The notes under the pieces were generated by a model. The model had not been told where the DNA came from. It did not search any database and saw only the letters and a list, made by a program, of their open reading frames with translations. Positions 29,212-39,913 of a DNA stretch of 64,000 nt are shown here, one piece after another (the first letter of the stretch is position 1; every line of letters starts with the position of its first letter). Both the position numbers and the translations under genes were made by a program. The stretch comes from Streptomyces flaveolus (lineage in GTDB: Bacteria; Actinomycetota; Actinomycetes; Streptomycetales; Streptomycetaceae): the NCBI RefSeq assembly GCF_000716535.1, contig NZ_JNWV01000037.1, positions 62,001 to 126,000 of the forward strand. The letters are read 5' to 3'.

Positions 29212-30135
29212 ATGGGACGCTATGTCGTCCGGCGACTGCTCCAGATGATCCCGGTCTTCGTCGGGTCCACCCTGCTGATCTTCCTCATGGTCAACGTGAT
29301 GGGCGATCCCGTCGCGGGCCTGTGCGGGGAGCGGGCCTGCGACCCGGCGACGGCGGCGCAGCTCAAGCGGGAGTTCGGCTTGGACAAGCCGGTCTGGCAG
29401 CAGTACCTCACCTACATGGGCAACGTCTTCACCGGCGACTTCGGCACGGCGTTCAACGGGCAGAAGGTCACCGAGCTGATGGGCACGGCGTTCCCCGTCA
29501 CCATCCGGCTGACCATCGTGGCGATCCTCTTCGAGGTCGTCATCGGCATCACGCTGGGCGTCGTCACGGGCCTCAGGCGCGGCCGGCCCATCGACACCAC
29601 CGTGCTGCTGCTGACCCTGGTGGTGATCTCCGTCCCCACCTTCGTCACCGGTCTGCTGCTCCAGCTGCTCCTCGGCGTGAAGTGGGCCTGGATCAAACCC
29701 TCCGTCTCCCCGGACGCGGCCTTCGGCGAGCTGCTCGTGCCGGGCCTGGTCCTGGCCTCCGTGTCGCTGGCCTACGTCACGCGGCTGACGCGGACCTCGA
29801 TCGCGGAGAACAAGCGCGCGGACTACGTCCGTACGGCCATCGCCAAGGGCCTGCCCCGGCGCCGGGTCATCACCCGGCACCTGCTGCGCAACTCGCTCAT
29901 CCCCGTGGTCACGTTCATCGGGACCGATATCGGGGCGCTGATGGGCGGGGCGATCGTCACCGAGCGGATCTTCAACATCCATGGCGTCGGCTACCAGCTC
30001 TACCAGGGCATCCTGCGCCAGAACACCCAGACGGTCGTCGGCTTCGTGACCGTGCTCGTGCTGGTCTTCCTGGTCGCCAACCTCCTCGTCGACCTCCTGT
30101 ACGCCGTACTCGACCCGAGGATCCGCTATGCCTGA
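29212..30135 (+). CDS. DppB-type permease of the third importer
   Basis: The protein has 307 residues: N-terminal GRYVVRRLLQMIPVFVGSTLL, an external loop with CGERACD, five further helices, the coupling loop ADYVRTAIAKGLPRRRVITRH, and the ending LDPRIRYA. It overlaps the next gene by 8 bp, so translation is coupled. Confidence 0.93.
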   Translation: MGRYVVRRLLQMIPVFVGSTLLIFLMVNVMGDPVAGLCGERACDPATAAQLKREFGLDKPVWQQYLTYMGNVFTGDFGTAFNGQKVTELMGTAFPVTIRLTIVAILFEVVIGITLGVVTGLRRGRPIDTTVLLLTLVVISVPTFVTGLLLQLLLGVKWAWIKPSVSPDAAFGELLVPGLVLASVSLAYVTRLTRTSIAENKRADYVRTAIAKGLPRRRVITRHLLRNSLIPVVTFIGTDIGALMGGAIVTERIFNIHGVGYQLYQGILRQNTQTVVGFVTVLVLVFLVANLLVDLLYAVLDPRIRYA

Positions 30136-31111
30136 GCAGCAGCCGTACGAGGCCGGGCGGGCCATCGCCGGTACCGGGATGGGCGGCGCGATGGATCTCG
30201 CGGCGAGCGAGGCGACCACGCTGGAGAGGACACCGGGCGGACCGGAGGGCACGGGGCCGGCGGGCAAACCGCGCTCCCTGTGGTCGGACGCCTGGCGGGA
30301 CCTGCGCCGCAATCCGGTCTTCCTCGTCTCCGCCCTGGTCATCCTCTTCCTGGTCTTCGTCTCGGTCTGGCCGTCGGCGATCGCTTCCGGGAACCCGCTC
30401 ACGTGCGACCTGGCCAAGGCGCAGGACGGCTCGGCTCCCGGGCACCCCTTCGGCTACGACGGCCAGGGCTGCGACGTCTACACGCGCACGGTGTACGGCG
30501 CCCGTACGTCGGTCACGGTCGGGGTGCTGGCCACGCTCGGGGTGTCGGTGTTCGGCTCGGTGCTGGGCGGGCTGGCGGGCTACTTCGGGGGCCTGTGGGA
30601 CGCGGTGCTGTCCCGGGTCACGGACATCTTCTTCGCCATCCCGGTCGTCCTCGGCGGACTCGTCCTCCTCTCGGTCGTGACCTCCAATACGGTCTGGCCG
30701 GTCATCGGGTTCATGGTGCTGCTCGGCTGGCCGCAGATCTCCCGGATCGCGCGCGGCTCGGTCATCACCGCCAAGCAGAACGACTACGTCCAGGCCGCTC
30801 GCGCGCTGGGCGCCTCGGACTCCCGGATCCTGCTGCGGCACATCGCCCCGAACGCCGTCGCGCCGGTGATCGTGGTGGCCACCATCGCGCTGGGCACCTA
30901 CATCGCCCTGGAAGCGACCCTGTCCTACCTCGGCGTCGGCCTCAAACCCCCCAGCGTCTCCTGGGGCATCGACATCTCCGCCGCCTCCCCCTACATCCGC
31001 AACGCCCCCCATGCCCTGCTGTGGCCCTCGGGCGCCCTCGCGGTCACGGTGCTGGCGTTCATCATGCTGGGCGACGCGGTCCGCGACGCCCTCGACCCGA
31101 AGCTGAGGTGA
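30128..31111 (+). CDS. DppC-type permease of the third importer
   Basis: The protein has 327 residues. A 50-residue hydrophilic start leads to LWSDAWRDLRRNPVFLVSAL, the loop FGYDGQGCDVYTRTVYGART, six helices in all, and the coupling loop NDYVQAARALGASDSRILLRH. It ends LDPKLR. It is distinct from BldKA in the external loop, which contains a Cys-Asp-Leu segment. It is flanked by overlapping genes on both sides. Confidence 0.93.
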   Translation: MPEQQPYEAGRAIAGTGMGGAMDLAASEATTLERTPGGPEGTGPAGKPRSLWSDAWRDLRRNPVFLVSALVILFLVFVSVWPSAIASGNPLTCDLAKAQDGSAPGHPFGYDGQGCDVYTRTVYGARTSVTVGVLATLGVSVFGSVLGGLAGYFGGLWDAVLSRVTDIFFAIPVVLGGLVLLSVVTSNTVWPVIGFMVLLGWPQISRIARGSVITAKQNDYVQAARALGASDSRILLRHIAPNAVAPVIVVATIALGTYIALEATLSYLGVGLKPPSVSWGIDISAASPYIRNAPHALLWPSGALAVTVLAFIMLGDAVRDALDPKLR

Positions 31112-31119
31112 CGTTCACC

Positions 31120-32086
31120 GTGCTGCTCGACGTCCGGGACCTCCACGTGGAGTTCCACACCCGCGACGGCGTCGCCCACGCCGTCAACGGAGTCAGCTAC
31201 GCGGTGGACGCGGGGGAGACGCTGGCGGTGCTGGGGGAGTCGGGATCGGGGAAGTCCGTCACCGCGCAGGCCGTGATGGGCATCCTCGACATGCCGCCCG
31301 GGCGGATCACCCAGGGGCGGATCCTGTTCCAGGGACGGGACCTGCTGACGCTGAAGGGCGAGGAGCGGAGGAGGATCCGGGGCGCCGGAATGGCGATGAT
31401 CTTCCAGGACGCGCTGTCGGCCCTGAACCCGGTGATGACGGTGGGGGATCAGCTGGGGGAGATGTTCGTGGTCCACCGGGGCACGTCGCGCAAGGACGCG
31501 CGGGCGAGGGCCGTGGAGCTGATGGAGCGGGTGCGGATCCCGGCCGCCGCCCAGCGTGTGCGGGACTACCCCCACCAGTTCTCCGGCGGGATGCGCCAGC
31601 GCATCATGATCGCCATGGCGCTGGCGCTGGAACCGGCCCTCATCATCGCCGACGAACCCACCACCGCCCTCGACGTCACCGTCCAGGCCCAGGTCATGGA
31701 CCTCCTCGCGGACCTCCAGCGCGAGTACCGCATGGGACTGATCCTCATCACCCACGACCTGGGCGTCGTCGCGGACGTCGCCGACAGGATCGCGGTGATG
31801 TACGCGGGCCGGATCGTGGAATCCGCGCCCGTCCACGACCTCTACAAAGCCCCCGCCCACCCCTACACCCGGGGCCTGCTCGACTCCATCCCCCGCCTGG
31901 ACCACAAAGGCCACGAGCTCTACGCCATCAAGGGCCTGCCACCGAACCTGACGCACATCCCCCCGGGCTGCTCCTTCCACCCCCGCTGCCCCATGGCCAG
32001 GGACGTCTGCCGCACCGACGAACCCCCGCTGTACGAGGTCTCCGACGAGCGGGGCAGCGCCTGCCACTTCTGGAGGGAGTGCCTCG

Positions 32087-32094
<8 letters not shown>
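31120..32094 (+). CDS. DppD-type ATPase of the third importer
   Basis: GTG 31120 is preferred because gaggtga sits 8-9 bases upstream; GTG 31108, overlapping the permease stop, is the alternative. From 31120 the protein has 324 residues. Walker [10 protein letters not shown]-loop [11 protein letters not shown], signature [15 protein letters not shown], Walker [13 protein letters not shown] and ITHDLG are complete. The C-terminal GCSFHPRCP extension is present. It overlaps the following ATPase gene by 8 bp. Confidence 0.92.
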
Positions 32095-33130
<1,036 letters not shown>

Positions 33131-33145
<15 letters not shown>

Positions 33146-33166
33146 CATGGCGCACCCCGGCCCGTT
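33131..33166 (+). terminator. Terminator of the third oligopeptide operon
   Basis: A perfect 14-bp stem (aacgggccggggtg and complement) closes an 8-base loop. The left arm includes the last codons and most of the stop of the ATPase gene. It may work in both directions, since the peptidase gene ends at 33256 on the other strand. Confidence 0.8.
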
Positions 33167-33255
33167 CACGGCACCCGCACGGCCGTACGCTGATCAGCCT
33201 CCCGTGTCCGTATATCGGTCCCGCTTCGGTGAAGTTGCCTGCGTGTTAACGCAGT

Positions 33256-35388
33256 TCACGCCTGTCCGCCGGGCTCGGGGAGGGAGCGCCGGAGGAAGTC
33301 GAGCTGGAGCAGGAGCAGGTTCTCCGCGACCGTCTCCTGCGGGGTCATGTGAGTCACCCCGGACAGGGGCAGCACCTCGTGCGGGCGGCCGGCGGCCAGC
33401 AGCGCGGAGGAGAGGCGCAGGGAGTGGGCGACGACCACGTTGTCGTCCGCCAGTCCGTGGATGACCAGCATCGGACGGTGCGGCTCGGCGGGGTCGACCA
33501 GGCCCGCGTCGTCGATCACCGAGTTGCGGCGGTAGACCTCCGGCTGCTCGTTCGGGTCGCCGAGGTAGCGCTCCTGGTAGTGGGTGTCGTACAGCCTGAG
33601 GTCGGTGACCGGCGCGCCGACCACCGCCGCGTGGAAGACGTCCGGGCGGCGCAGCACCGCCAGCGCCGACAGGTAGCCGCCGAAGGACCAGCCGCGGATC
33701 GCCACCCGGGTGAGGTCCAGCGGGTAGCGCTCGGCGAGCGCGTGCAGGGCGTCGACCTGGTCCTGGAGGACGACCGCCGCCACGTCGTCCCGGATCGACT
33801 TCTCCCAGGCGGGCGCGCGGCCCGGGGTGCCCCGGCCGTCGGCGACGACCACCGCGAAGCCCTGGTCGGCGAACCACTGGGAGGTGAGGTGGGCATTGTG
33901 CGCGGCGACCACCCGCTGGCCGTGCGGACCGCCGTAGGGGTCCAGGAGTACCGGCAGGGGAGTGTCACCGGGGTAGTCCCGTGGCATAAGCACGGCGCAC
34001 GGAATTCGGCGTGCGCCCCCTTGTGTCAGGGTCACTCGGGGGGACAGACCGGGATCTTCGGCGTACGACCGGACAGTCGCCGTCGGTTTTCCGTCACACA
34101 GCACCTGGACCCGGGCGCCAGGGCGGTCCAGTGCGGCGGACACGAGGACGGTCACGTTCCCCGAGCGCACCGCCGAGTGCACACCGGGCTCCTGGGACAG
34201 GCGCTCCAGGCCCAGTTCGTTCACCCGGTACACATGAACCTCGCCAATTTCCGGCGACTCGGCCTCCGGGCCGGAAGAGGCGGAAACCAGTACGTCGTCC
34301 GCACCCACGTCCAGGACCGCGCGCAGATGCAACTGACCGCTGGTCAAGGGGCGTTCGCCGACCGCCAGAACCCGTGCGCCCCCCTCGTCCGCGATACGCA
34401 CAAGCTGCCCGGAGGGGTTCCAGCAGGGCACACCGGCGAACAGTTCCAGCCAAGTTGGATCTTCATCGGCGTGCACCATCCGCGTGGCCCCGGAATCCGG
34501 GTCGACCGCCAGGTAAAGCTGGCTGCGCTGATCCCGCGCCTGCACCAGCAGCAGCGGCGCACCCGCCTCTGACCAGTGCACACGCGCCAGATACGGGTAG
34601 CGCGTGCGGTCCCAGACCACCTCCGTGCGCGTCCCGTCCAACCCGCACACGAACAGCCGGACGTCCGCGTTGGGGGTGCCCGCGGCCGGGTACCGGATGC
34701 CGGCCGGCTCACGTTCCGGATGGGCCGGATCCGAGATCCACCACCGTCGTACCGGCGTGTCGTCCACGCGTGCCACGAGCAGCCGGTCCGACCCCGGCGC
34801 CCACCAGAAGCCCCGCGAACGCGCCATCTCCTCCGCCGCGACGAACTCCGCGAGGCCGTAGGAGACGTCCGCCGACTCCGGCTCGGCCAGCACCCGGTCG
34901 CCGTCCCCCTCGGCGCCCACCACCCGCAGCGCGCCCCGGGCGACGTACGCGATGTGCCGGCCGTCGGGGGAGGGACGCGGGTCGATCACCGGCCCGGGAA
35001 CGGGGAGTTCACGCGCCGTCCCGGCGCGCAGCTCCGCCGTGAAAAGCCGCCCTGACAAGGCGAAAGACGCCAACTCCACGGCGCCGTCGGTGGCGTAGCC
35101 GATGATGCCGGCGCCGCCCTCGCGGCTGCGCTCGCGGCGCGCCCGCTCCTCGGCCGAGAGCTCCTCGGCGGCGCCTTGGAGGAGCACGCGCGGATCGGCC
35201 GCCGGGCGTTCCGCACCCCCCGGAAGATCCAGTACCCACAGGGAGTTGGCCCGGTCGTCGCCGGAGCCGGAACGCAGAAACGCGACACGCGAACCGTCGG
35301 GTGCCACGGTGAACGCACGCGGCGCGCCGAGCGTGAACCGCTGGGTCCGGGCGTGCCGACGGGGGAAGGAGTCAGCCTCGGTCGTCAT
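33256..35388 (-). CDS. S9 family serine peptidase (dipeptidyl peptidase IV-like)
   Basis: The start is ATG 35388 (MTTEADSFPRRHARTQ), giving 710 residues. The N-terminal 450 residues look like a beta-propeller (SPDGRHIAYVARG, repeated WSEAG-type strands). The C-terminal alpha/beta hydrolase has nucleophile motif GWSFGGY (S568), acid HGLADDN (D648/D649) and catalytic His in GVTHMTPQ (H680). No signal peptide is visible, so it is probably cytoplasmic and trims short peptides. Its place beside three peptide importers suggests it could process imported peptides; no operon link exists, since it is convergent with them. Confidence 0.93.
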   Translation of the reverse strand: MTTEADSFPRRHARTQRFTLGAPRAFTVAPDGSRVAFLRSGSGDDRANSLWVLDLPGGAERPAADPRVLLQGAAEELSAEERARRERSREGGAGIIGYATDGAVELASFALSGRLFTAELRAGTARELPVPGPVIDPRPSPDGRHIAYVARGALRVVGAEGDGDRVLAEPESADVSYGLAEFVAAEEMARSRGFWWAPGSDRLLVARVDDTPVRRWWISDPAHPEREPAGIRYPAAGTPNADVRLFVCGLDGTRTEVVWDRTRYPYLARVHWSEAGAPLLLVQARDQRSQLYLAVDPDSGATRMVHADEDPTWLELFAGVPCWNPSGQLVRIADEGGARVLAVGERPLTSGQLHLRAVLDVGADDVLVSASSGPEAESPEIGEVHVYRVNELGLERLSQEPGVHSAVRSGNVTVLVSAALDRPGARVQVLCDGKPTATVRSYAEDPGLSPRVTLTQGGARRIPCAVLMPRDYPGDTPLPVLLDPYGGPHGQRVVAAHNAHLTSQWFADQGFAVVVADGRGTPGRAPAWEKSIRDDVAAVVLQDQVDALHALAERYPLDLTRVAIRGWSFGGYLSALAVLRRPDVFHAAVVGAPVTDLRLYDTHYQERYLGDPNEQPEVYRRNSVIDDAGLVDPAEPHRPMLVIHGLADDNVVVAHSLRLSSALLAAGRPHEVLPLSGVTHMTPQETVAENLLLLQLDFLRRSLPEPGGQA

Positions 35389-35560
35389 ACCCCGACCATA
35401 TTGGCCATGCGCCCCCTTGTGCGGCTGTGCGCCGACCGATGCGCGAGTACGGATAGTTATGATCACTACCGCAGAGTGGGTATGAACCTGCTGGCGTCTG
35501 CATGGATTTGCTCTACTGATCTAGAACCCGCGTCCCTGGGATCTTTGGAGGTGAGCCGCC

Positions 35561-35755
35561 GTGGCACTCTCGATTTCGGCGGTGGTGCTGCTGGCGATCA
35601 TCGTCTTCCTGCTGATCAAGAAGTCAGGGCTGAAGGGCGGCCATGCCGTCGTCTGCATCCTGCTCGGCTTCTATCTCGCCTCCTCGACCGTCGCTCCCAC
35701 GATCAGCGAGCTGACGACCAACGTCGCCAGCATGATCGGCAGCATCAAGTTCTGA
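35561..35755 (+). CDS. Small membrane protein, unknown function
   Basis: GTG 35561 has a strong ribosome site (ggaggtgagccgcc). The 64-residue product has a first hydrophobic helix (about 5-19), a short Lys/Gly turn (KKSGLKGG) and a second helix (about 27-45), then a polar tail. It resembles small proteins annotated across Streptomyces without function. It is transcribed toward mshB, 48 bp away. Confidence 0.75.
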   Translation: MALSISAVVLLAIIVFLLIKKSGLKGGHAVVCILLGFYLASSTVAPTISELTTNVASMIGSIKF

Positions 35756-35803
35756 CGGCCGGCGTCGCGGGGGCGGGCGCGGGGACCTCGTAGGGTGGTG
35801 GCC

Positions 35804-36664
35804 ATGACGGAACTGCCCTCCCGGCGTCTTCTCCTGGTGCACGCGCACCCGGACGACGAGTCGATCAACAACGGCGCGACCATGGCCAGGTACGCGGCCG
35901 AGGGCGCCCACGTGACCCTGGTCACCTGCACCCTGGGGGAGCGGGGCGAGGTCATCCCGCCGGAGCTGCGGCATCTGACGGGCGCCGCGCTGGGCGCGCA
36001 CCGGCGCGGCGAGCTGGCCGCGGCCGTGTCCGCGCTCGGCGTCACGGACGCCCGGCTGCTCGGCGGCGCCGGGCGGTACGGCGACTCCGGGATGATGGGC
36101 CTCGCCGACAACGACGACCCCGGATGCTTCTGGCAGGCCGACGTCGACGAGGCGGCCGGGAGGCTCGCCGAGGTGATCCTGGAGGTCCGCCCCCAGGTCC
36201 TCGTGACGTACGACGACGACGGCGGCTACGGCCACCCGGACCACATCCAGGCCCACCGCGTCGCCATGCGCGCGGTCGACCTCGCGGCCGAACGCGGCCA
36301 CCTGATCACCAAGGTGTACTGGAACCGCGTCCCGCGCTCCGTCGCCGAGGCCGCCTTCGCCCGCCTCCAGGACGAGCTGTCCGCACTGCCGTTCGACAAG
36401 GGCGCCACCGTGGACGACGTGCCCGGCGTGGTGGCCGACGAGCGGATCACCACCACGATCGACGGCACCGCCCACGCCGCCGCCAAGGCCGCCGCGATGC
36501 GCGCCCACGCCACCCAGATCGAGGTCGCCGAGCCGTACTTCGCGCTCTCCAACGAGCTCGCCCAGCCGCTGTTCACGACCGAGTACTACGAGTTGGTGCG
36601 CGGGCCGGGACAGCGCGGGGAGACCGACCTCTTCGCCGGTCTCGACCTCGGGGAGGCGTCATGA
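35804..36664 (+). CDS. mshB: Mycothiol biosynthesis deacetylase MshB
   Basis: The 286-residue protein belongs to the PIG-L/LmbE zinc deacetylases. HAHPDDES near the N-terminus gives zinc ligands H15 and D18 and the general base among D17/D18; [11 protein letters not shown] supplies the third ligand and the N-terminal MshB signature. It removes acetate from GlcNAc-Ins to give GlcN-Ins, the substrate of MshC. ATG 35804 is favoured; GTG 35795 is in frame three codons upstream. It overlaps the next gene as ATGA. Confidence 0.95.
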   Translation: MTELPSRRLLLVHAHPDDESINNGATMARYAAEGAHVTLVTCTLGERGEVIPPELRHLTGAALGAHRRGELAAAVSALGVTDARLLGGAGRYGDSGMMGLADNDDPGCFWQADVDEAAGRLAEVILEVRPQVLVTYDDDGGYGHPDHIQAHRVAMRAVDLAAERGHLITKVYWNRVPRSVAEAAFARLQDELSALPFDKGATVDDVPGVVADERITTTIDGTAHAAAKAAAMRAHATQIEVAEPYFALSNELAQPLFTTEYYELVRGPGQRGETDLFAGLDLGEAS

Positions 36665-37077
36665 GCGACGGCGGGAACGGCTCCCCGCTCGCCCAGCCGC
36701 TGCGCCCGCCCTCCGCGGGACGGGCCGCCGCCCTCGTCGGCCTGTTCCTGCTCGGCGCCGTCACGGGCATCGCCGGGGCCCTCCTGCAGGCCGCCTGGTT
36801 CCCCGGCGGGCTGCTGCTCGCCCTCGTGGGCGCCGCCGGGCTCTTCCTCGGCGGCGGGTACGCCACCGGAGGCCGGGGCGGGGCGGTCGCGCCGGCGGCG
36901 GGCTGGGTCGTCGCCGTCATCCTGCTCACCACCACGCGCCCGGAGGGCGACTACCTCTTCGGCGCGGGCGGCAGTTCCTATCTGTACCTGCTCGGCGGCA
37001 TGGCCCTCGCTGTGATCTGCGCCACCGTCGGCGCAGGGCGGCAACCGCGCGGCGGCTCCGCCCGACTTGGCAAGTGA
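36661..37077 (+). CDS. DUF6113-like integral membrane protein
   Basis: The 138-residue protein overlaps mshB by 4 bp (ATGA). After a 20-residue polar start there are four hydrophobic segments (about 24-42, 46-64, 74-90, 106-124), the last preceded by a Gly/Ser-rich turn ([11 protein letters not shown]). Small four-helix proteins follow mshB in many Streptomyces. Function unknown; coupling to mshB suggests co-expression only. Confidence 0.85.
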   Translation: MSDGGNGSPLAQPLRPPSAGRAAALVGLFLLGAVTGIAGALLQAAWFPGGLLLALVGAAGLFLGGGYATGGRGGAVAPAAGWVVAVILLTTTRPEGDYLFGAGGSSYLYLLGGMALAVICATVGAGRQPRGGSARLGK

Positions 37078-37182
37078 CGTACCACTTCGCCGTGCGGCGC
37101 ACGTGCGAGTCCGGTGTGGGTTTCCTCGGCGGTCATGGGATACGCGCCAGAAGTGGCCAGTATGGTGGTGCGCGCCGCCGTG

Positions 37183-37226
37183 CCTCCCCCAAGTTGTCGA
37201 CTGCGCTCGAACAGGGGGTACCCCCA
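37183..37226. repeat. Dispersed Streptomyces intergenic repeat
   Basis: The sequence cctccccc, aagttgtcga, ctgcgctcga, acaggggg, taccccca matches a short element that I recognise as scattered through many Streptomyces genomes. It contains the perfect palindrome gggggtaccccc (37214-37225) and a tcga-ctgcgc-tcga core. It lies in the upstream region of the YoaR-like gene, 45 bp before its start. Confidence 0.6.
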
Positions 37227-37270
37227 GCTGAGGTCGAAACGGGCGGCGGAGCCAACCGGGAGAACCTGCC

Positions 37271-39748
37271 TTGAGTCGTGAAACTGACACTCCGTCCTCC
37301 GGGCCCGACGGGCGCGGCGGAGCCGCATACCCCTCCGGCACGCCGCCGTACGGGACCCCCATGGCTTCCGACGACGGTACGGGCGCGGGCCGTTCGGGCA
37401 CGCGGCCGGAGGAGAAGAAGACCGAGACCACGCTGACGACCCGGATCCGGATCAACATCCCCGGGTCCCGGCCGATCCCGCCGGTCGTCGTGCGCAAGCC
37501 CGTCGGGGACGGCGAGGGCGCCGGGGAGGAGGCGCCGGCCGCCGAGCCGCGGCCCGTGGCCGACCGGCCGTCCGCCGGCACCGCCGAGGCCCCGGCCGAG
37601 CCCGCCGCCCAGGCGGAGGACAAGACCAGCGACTGGTTCGCGCCCCGCAAGTCCGGCGCGCCCAAGGGCGGTCCGGGCGGCGGTGGCACGAACGGCGCCG
37701 GGACGCCCGGCGGTTCCGCGGCCGCCAACGCCTCCTCCGGCGTGTCGGGCACCCGTTCGAGTGGTCCGGGAGCTTCGGGTGCGGCCGGTACCACCGGCGC
37801 ATCCGGTGGCGGCCGTCCCGGTGGTGTGGTCGGCTCCATGAGCGTGCCGGGCGGTCCGCGCTCCGGCGGCACGAACGGCAAGGGCCTGCCCGGCGCCACC
37901 GGCGGCCCGGTCGCCCCGGGACACGGCGGCGGCACCGGCTCCTTCGACGTGACCGAGGCCCTGACCGGGAGCCCCCGGGGCGGCGGTTCCCGCCCCGGCT
38001 CCGACGAGCCCCGCCGTGACGACCTGCCGTACTTCTCGGAGAACGGCGGCCAGGACGACTTCGGCACGGGCATGGCGGGCACCGGCGGGCACGACGGCTT
38101 CGGCGCGGGTGCTGCCGGGGCCGGCGGCCTCGACGGTTTCGGTGGCGGGCACGACGGCTACGGCGGTGCCGCGGGCGGTGCCCGTGGGAACGGCGGTCCC
38201 GGCGGCGCCAGCGGCTTCGACGGACCCGGCGGCCACGGCGGCCCCGGCGGCCCCCAGGGCGGCCCGGCCGGCCCCACCAGCGGTCCGGTCACCGGCGACG
38301 GCACCCTCGTCCCGCCGGCCACCGGCGGCGGCGTCGGCATGGGGCCGGGCGAGCCCTTCGACGGCCCGTCGGGCGCCGGCTTCGGCGGCTCGCCCGCGCG
38401 CAGCGCCCTCTCCGACATCGCCGATCTGGACGCGCCCGGCGCGGCGGGCGGCCCCGGCGGCCCCGGCGGCTTCAACGGCCCCGGCGGCGCCGGGCGGCCC
38501 GGCGGTCCGGGTGCTCCGGGGGGCAACCCCGGCGGCCCGGCGGGCCGTGGCCCCGGTGGCGGGCTCAGCGACGACACCGCGATCCTCACCCCGCAGAAGC
38601 CGGCCCCGGAGCCGGGCACGCCCGGATACCGCCCCCCGTCCGCCGACAACGTCTCCGGACACACCGTCACCAGCGGCATCCCGGTCGTCCCGAACGCCGG
38701 CAAGCCCCCGTTCGGCACCCACCCCGACGGCCAGGCGGCGCCCACGGCGCCCAAGCCCGCACCGGCCGCCGCGCCCAAGGCGGCGGGCAAGCCGAAGCCG
38801 AAGAAGAAGGGCCGCAGCAAGCTGATGCTGCTGGTCGTCGGCGTGTTCGTCGTGGCGGGCGGTGCCTACGGCGCCGGGCTGCTGATGAACCACACCGACG
38901 TGCCCAAGGGCACCACCGTGCTCGGTGTCGACATCGGTGGCGGCACCCGCGACGACGCCGTCAAGAAGCTGGACGACGCCTTCGGCAGCCGGGTGAACAA
39001 GCCGCTGGAGCTGGCCGTGGGCGGCAAGACCGTCACCCTCACGCCGGAGAACGCCGGTCTCCAGTTCGACTACCAGGCCACGGTGAGCGAGGCCGCGAAG
39101 AGCGACTACAACCCGGTCCACGTCGTCGGCTCGCTCTTCGGGCAGAAGCGCGTGGTCCAGCCGGTCATGCCGGTGGACGAGGAGAAGCTGCAGGCCGCGC
39201 TCCAGCACGCCGGCGGCGGCGCGGGCTCGGCCACGGACGGCACCATCAAGTTCGAGTCCGGCAAGGCCGTGGCGGTCTACGGCAAGGCGGGCAAGGCCAT
39301 CGACGCGGGCCGCTCGACCACGGCGGTCGAACAGGCGTACCGCACGCTGGTGGAGAAGGGCAGCACGCCCCCGGTCACCGTGCCGACCGCCATCAAGCAG
39401 CCGACGGTGTCGAACGCCGAGGTCGACCGGGTGATGAACGACTTCGCGAAGCCCGCGATGTCCGGCCTCGTCCGGGTGCAGACCGACGCGGTGCACAGCA
39501 TCCCGTTCGGCCCCGTGTCGCTGCCGAAGATCATCAGCTTCAAGGCCGTGGACGGCAAGCTCGTGGACACGTACGACCTCAAGGCGCTCAAGGAGGCCTA
39601 CGGCAGCACCTTCGACGGCGTACAGATCCAGACCGCGACCGGGAAGCGTGGCGTCCTGCCGCAGGACGTGGTCTCCGCGCTGCGCAAGGCGCTGCGGGGC
39701 AAGACGGCGGCGGAGCGGGTCGGGGTCATCGAGACCAACCCCAGCTAG
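37271..39748 (+). CDS. VanW/YoaR-like membrane protein with a 500-residue Gly/Pro-rich cytoplasmic region
   Basis: A TTG with gggagaacc upstream gives 825 residues. Residues 1-515 are low-complexity, rich in Gly, Pro, Ala and Asp (GGPGG, GGHDGFG, GGHDGYG). A basic stretch (KPKPKKKGRSK) precedes one membrane helix (about 517-540, MLLVVGVFVVAGGAYGAGLL). The outer 285 residues begin VPKGTTVLGVDIGGGTRDDA, typical of YoaR/peptidoglycan-binding-4 domains found before VanW, and contain a second similar unit (PVTVPTAIKQPTVSNAEVDRVM). It probably binds the cell wall; the job of the long inner region is unknown. Confidence 0.85.
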   Translation: MSRETDTPSSGPDGRGGAAYPSGTPPYGTPMASDDGTGAGRSGTRPEEKKTETTLTTRIRINIPGSRPIPPVVVRKPVGDGEGAGEEAPAAEPRPVADRPSAGTAEAPAEPAAQAEDKTSDWFAPRKSGAPKGGPGGGGTNGAGTPGGSAAANASSGVSGTRSSGPGASGAAGTTGASGGGRPGGVVGSMSVPGGPRSGGTNGKGLPGATGGPVAPGHGGGTGSFDVTEALTGSPRGGGSRPGSDEPRRDDLPYFSENGGQDDFGTGMAGTGGHDGFGAGAAGAGGLDGFGGGHDGYGGAAGGARGNGGPGGASGFDGPGGHGGPGGPQGGPAGPTSGPVTGDGTLVPPATGGGVGMGPGEPFDGPSGAGFGGSPARSALSDIADLDAPGAAGGPGGPGGFNGPGGAGRPGGPGAPGGNPGGPAGRGPGGGLSDDTAILTPQKPAPEPGTPGYRPPSADNVSGHTVTSGIPVVPNAGKPPFGTHPDGQAAPTAPKPAPAAAPKAAGKPKPKKKGRSKLMLLVVGVFVVAGGAYGAGLLMNHTDVPKGTTVLGVDIGGGTRDDAVKKLDDAFGSRVNKPLELAVGGKTVTLTPENAGLQFDYQATVSEAAKSDYNPVHVVGSLFGQKRVVQPVMPVDEEKLQAALQHAGGGAGSATDGTIKFESGKAVAVYGKAGKAIDAGRSTTAVEQAYRTLVEKGSTPPVTVPTAIKQPTVSNAEVDRVMNDFAKPAMSGLVRVQTDAVHSIPFGPVSLPKIISFKAVDGKLVDTYDLKALKEAYGSTFDGVQIQTATGKRGVLPQDVVSALRKALRGKTAAERVGVIETNPS

Positions 39749-39770
39749 ACGCCGAGCCGGAACACCACCA

Positions 39771-39802
39771 CGACGGGCCCGCGGTCATCCGCGGGCCCGT
39801 CG
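39771..39802 (+). terminator. Terminator after the YoaR-like gene
   Basis: Perfect 14-bp arms cgacgggcccgcgg and ccgcgggcccgtcg surround tcat, starting 22 bp after the stop. No T-tail, as is common in this genus. Confidence 0.82.
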
Positions 39803-39913
39803 CGCCGTTCCTCCCGCGCGCACCTTCGGGGCACCGGGCATGACATCTGTCATCCGGCACCCGGGACCCCCGACACTGCCGGGCCCCGGGCCGTCTCCGC
39901 CAGCATGGACGGC

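Noticed and set aside
27609..30680. A 1023-codon open frame over the third importer
   Set aside because: It crosses several well-supported genes in another frame and has Arg/Gly/Pro-rich shadow composition.
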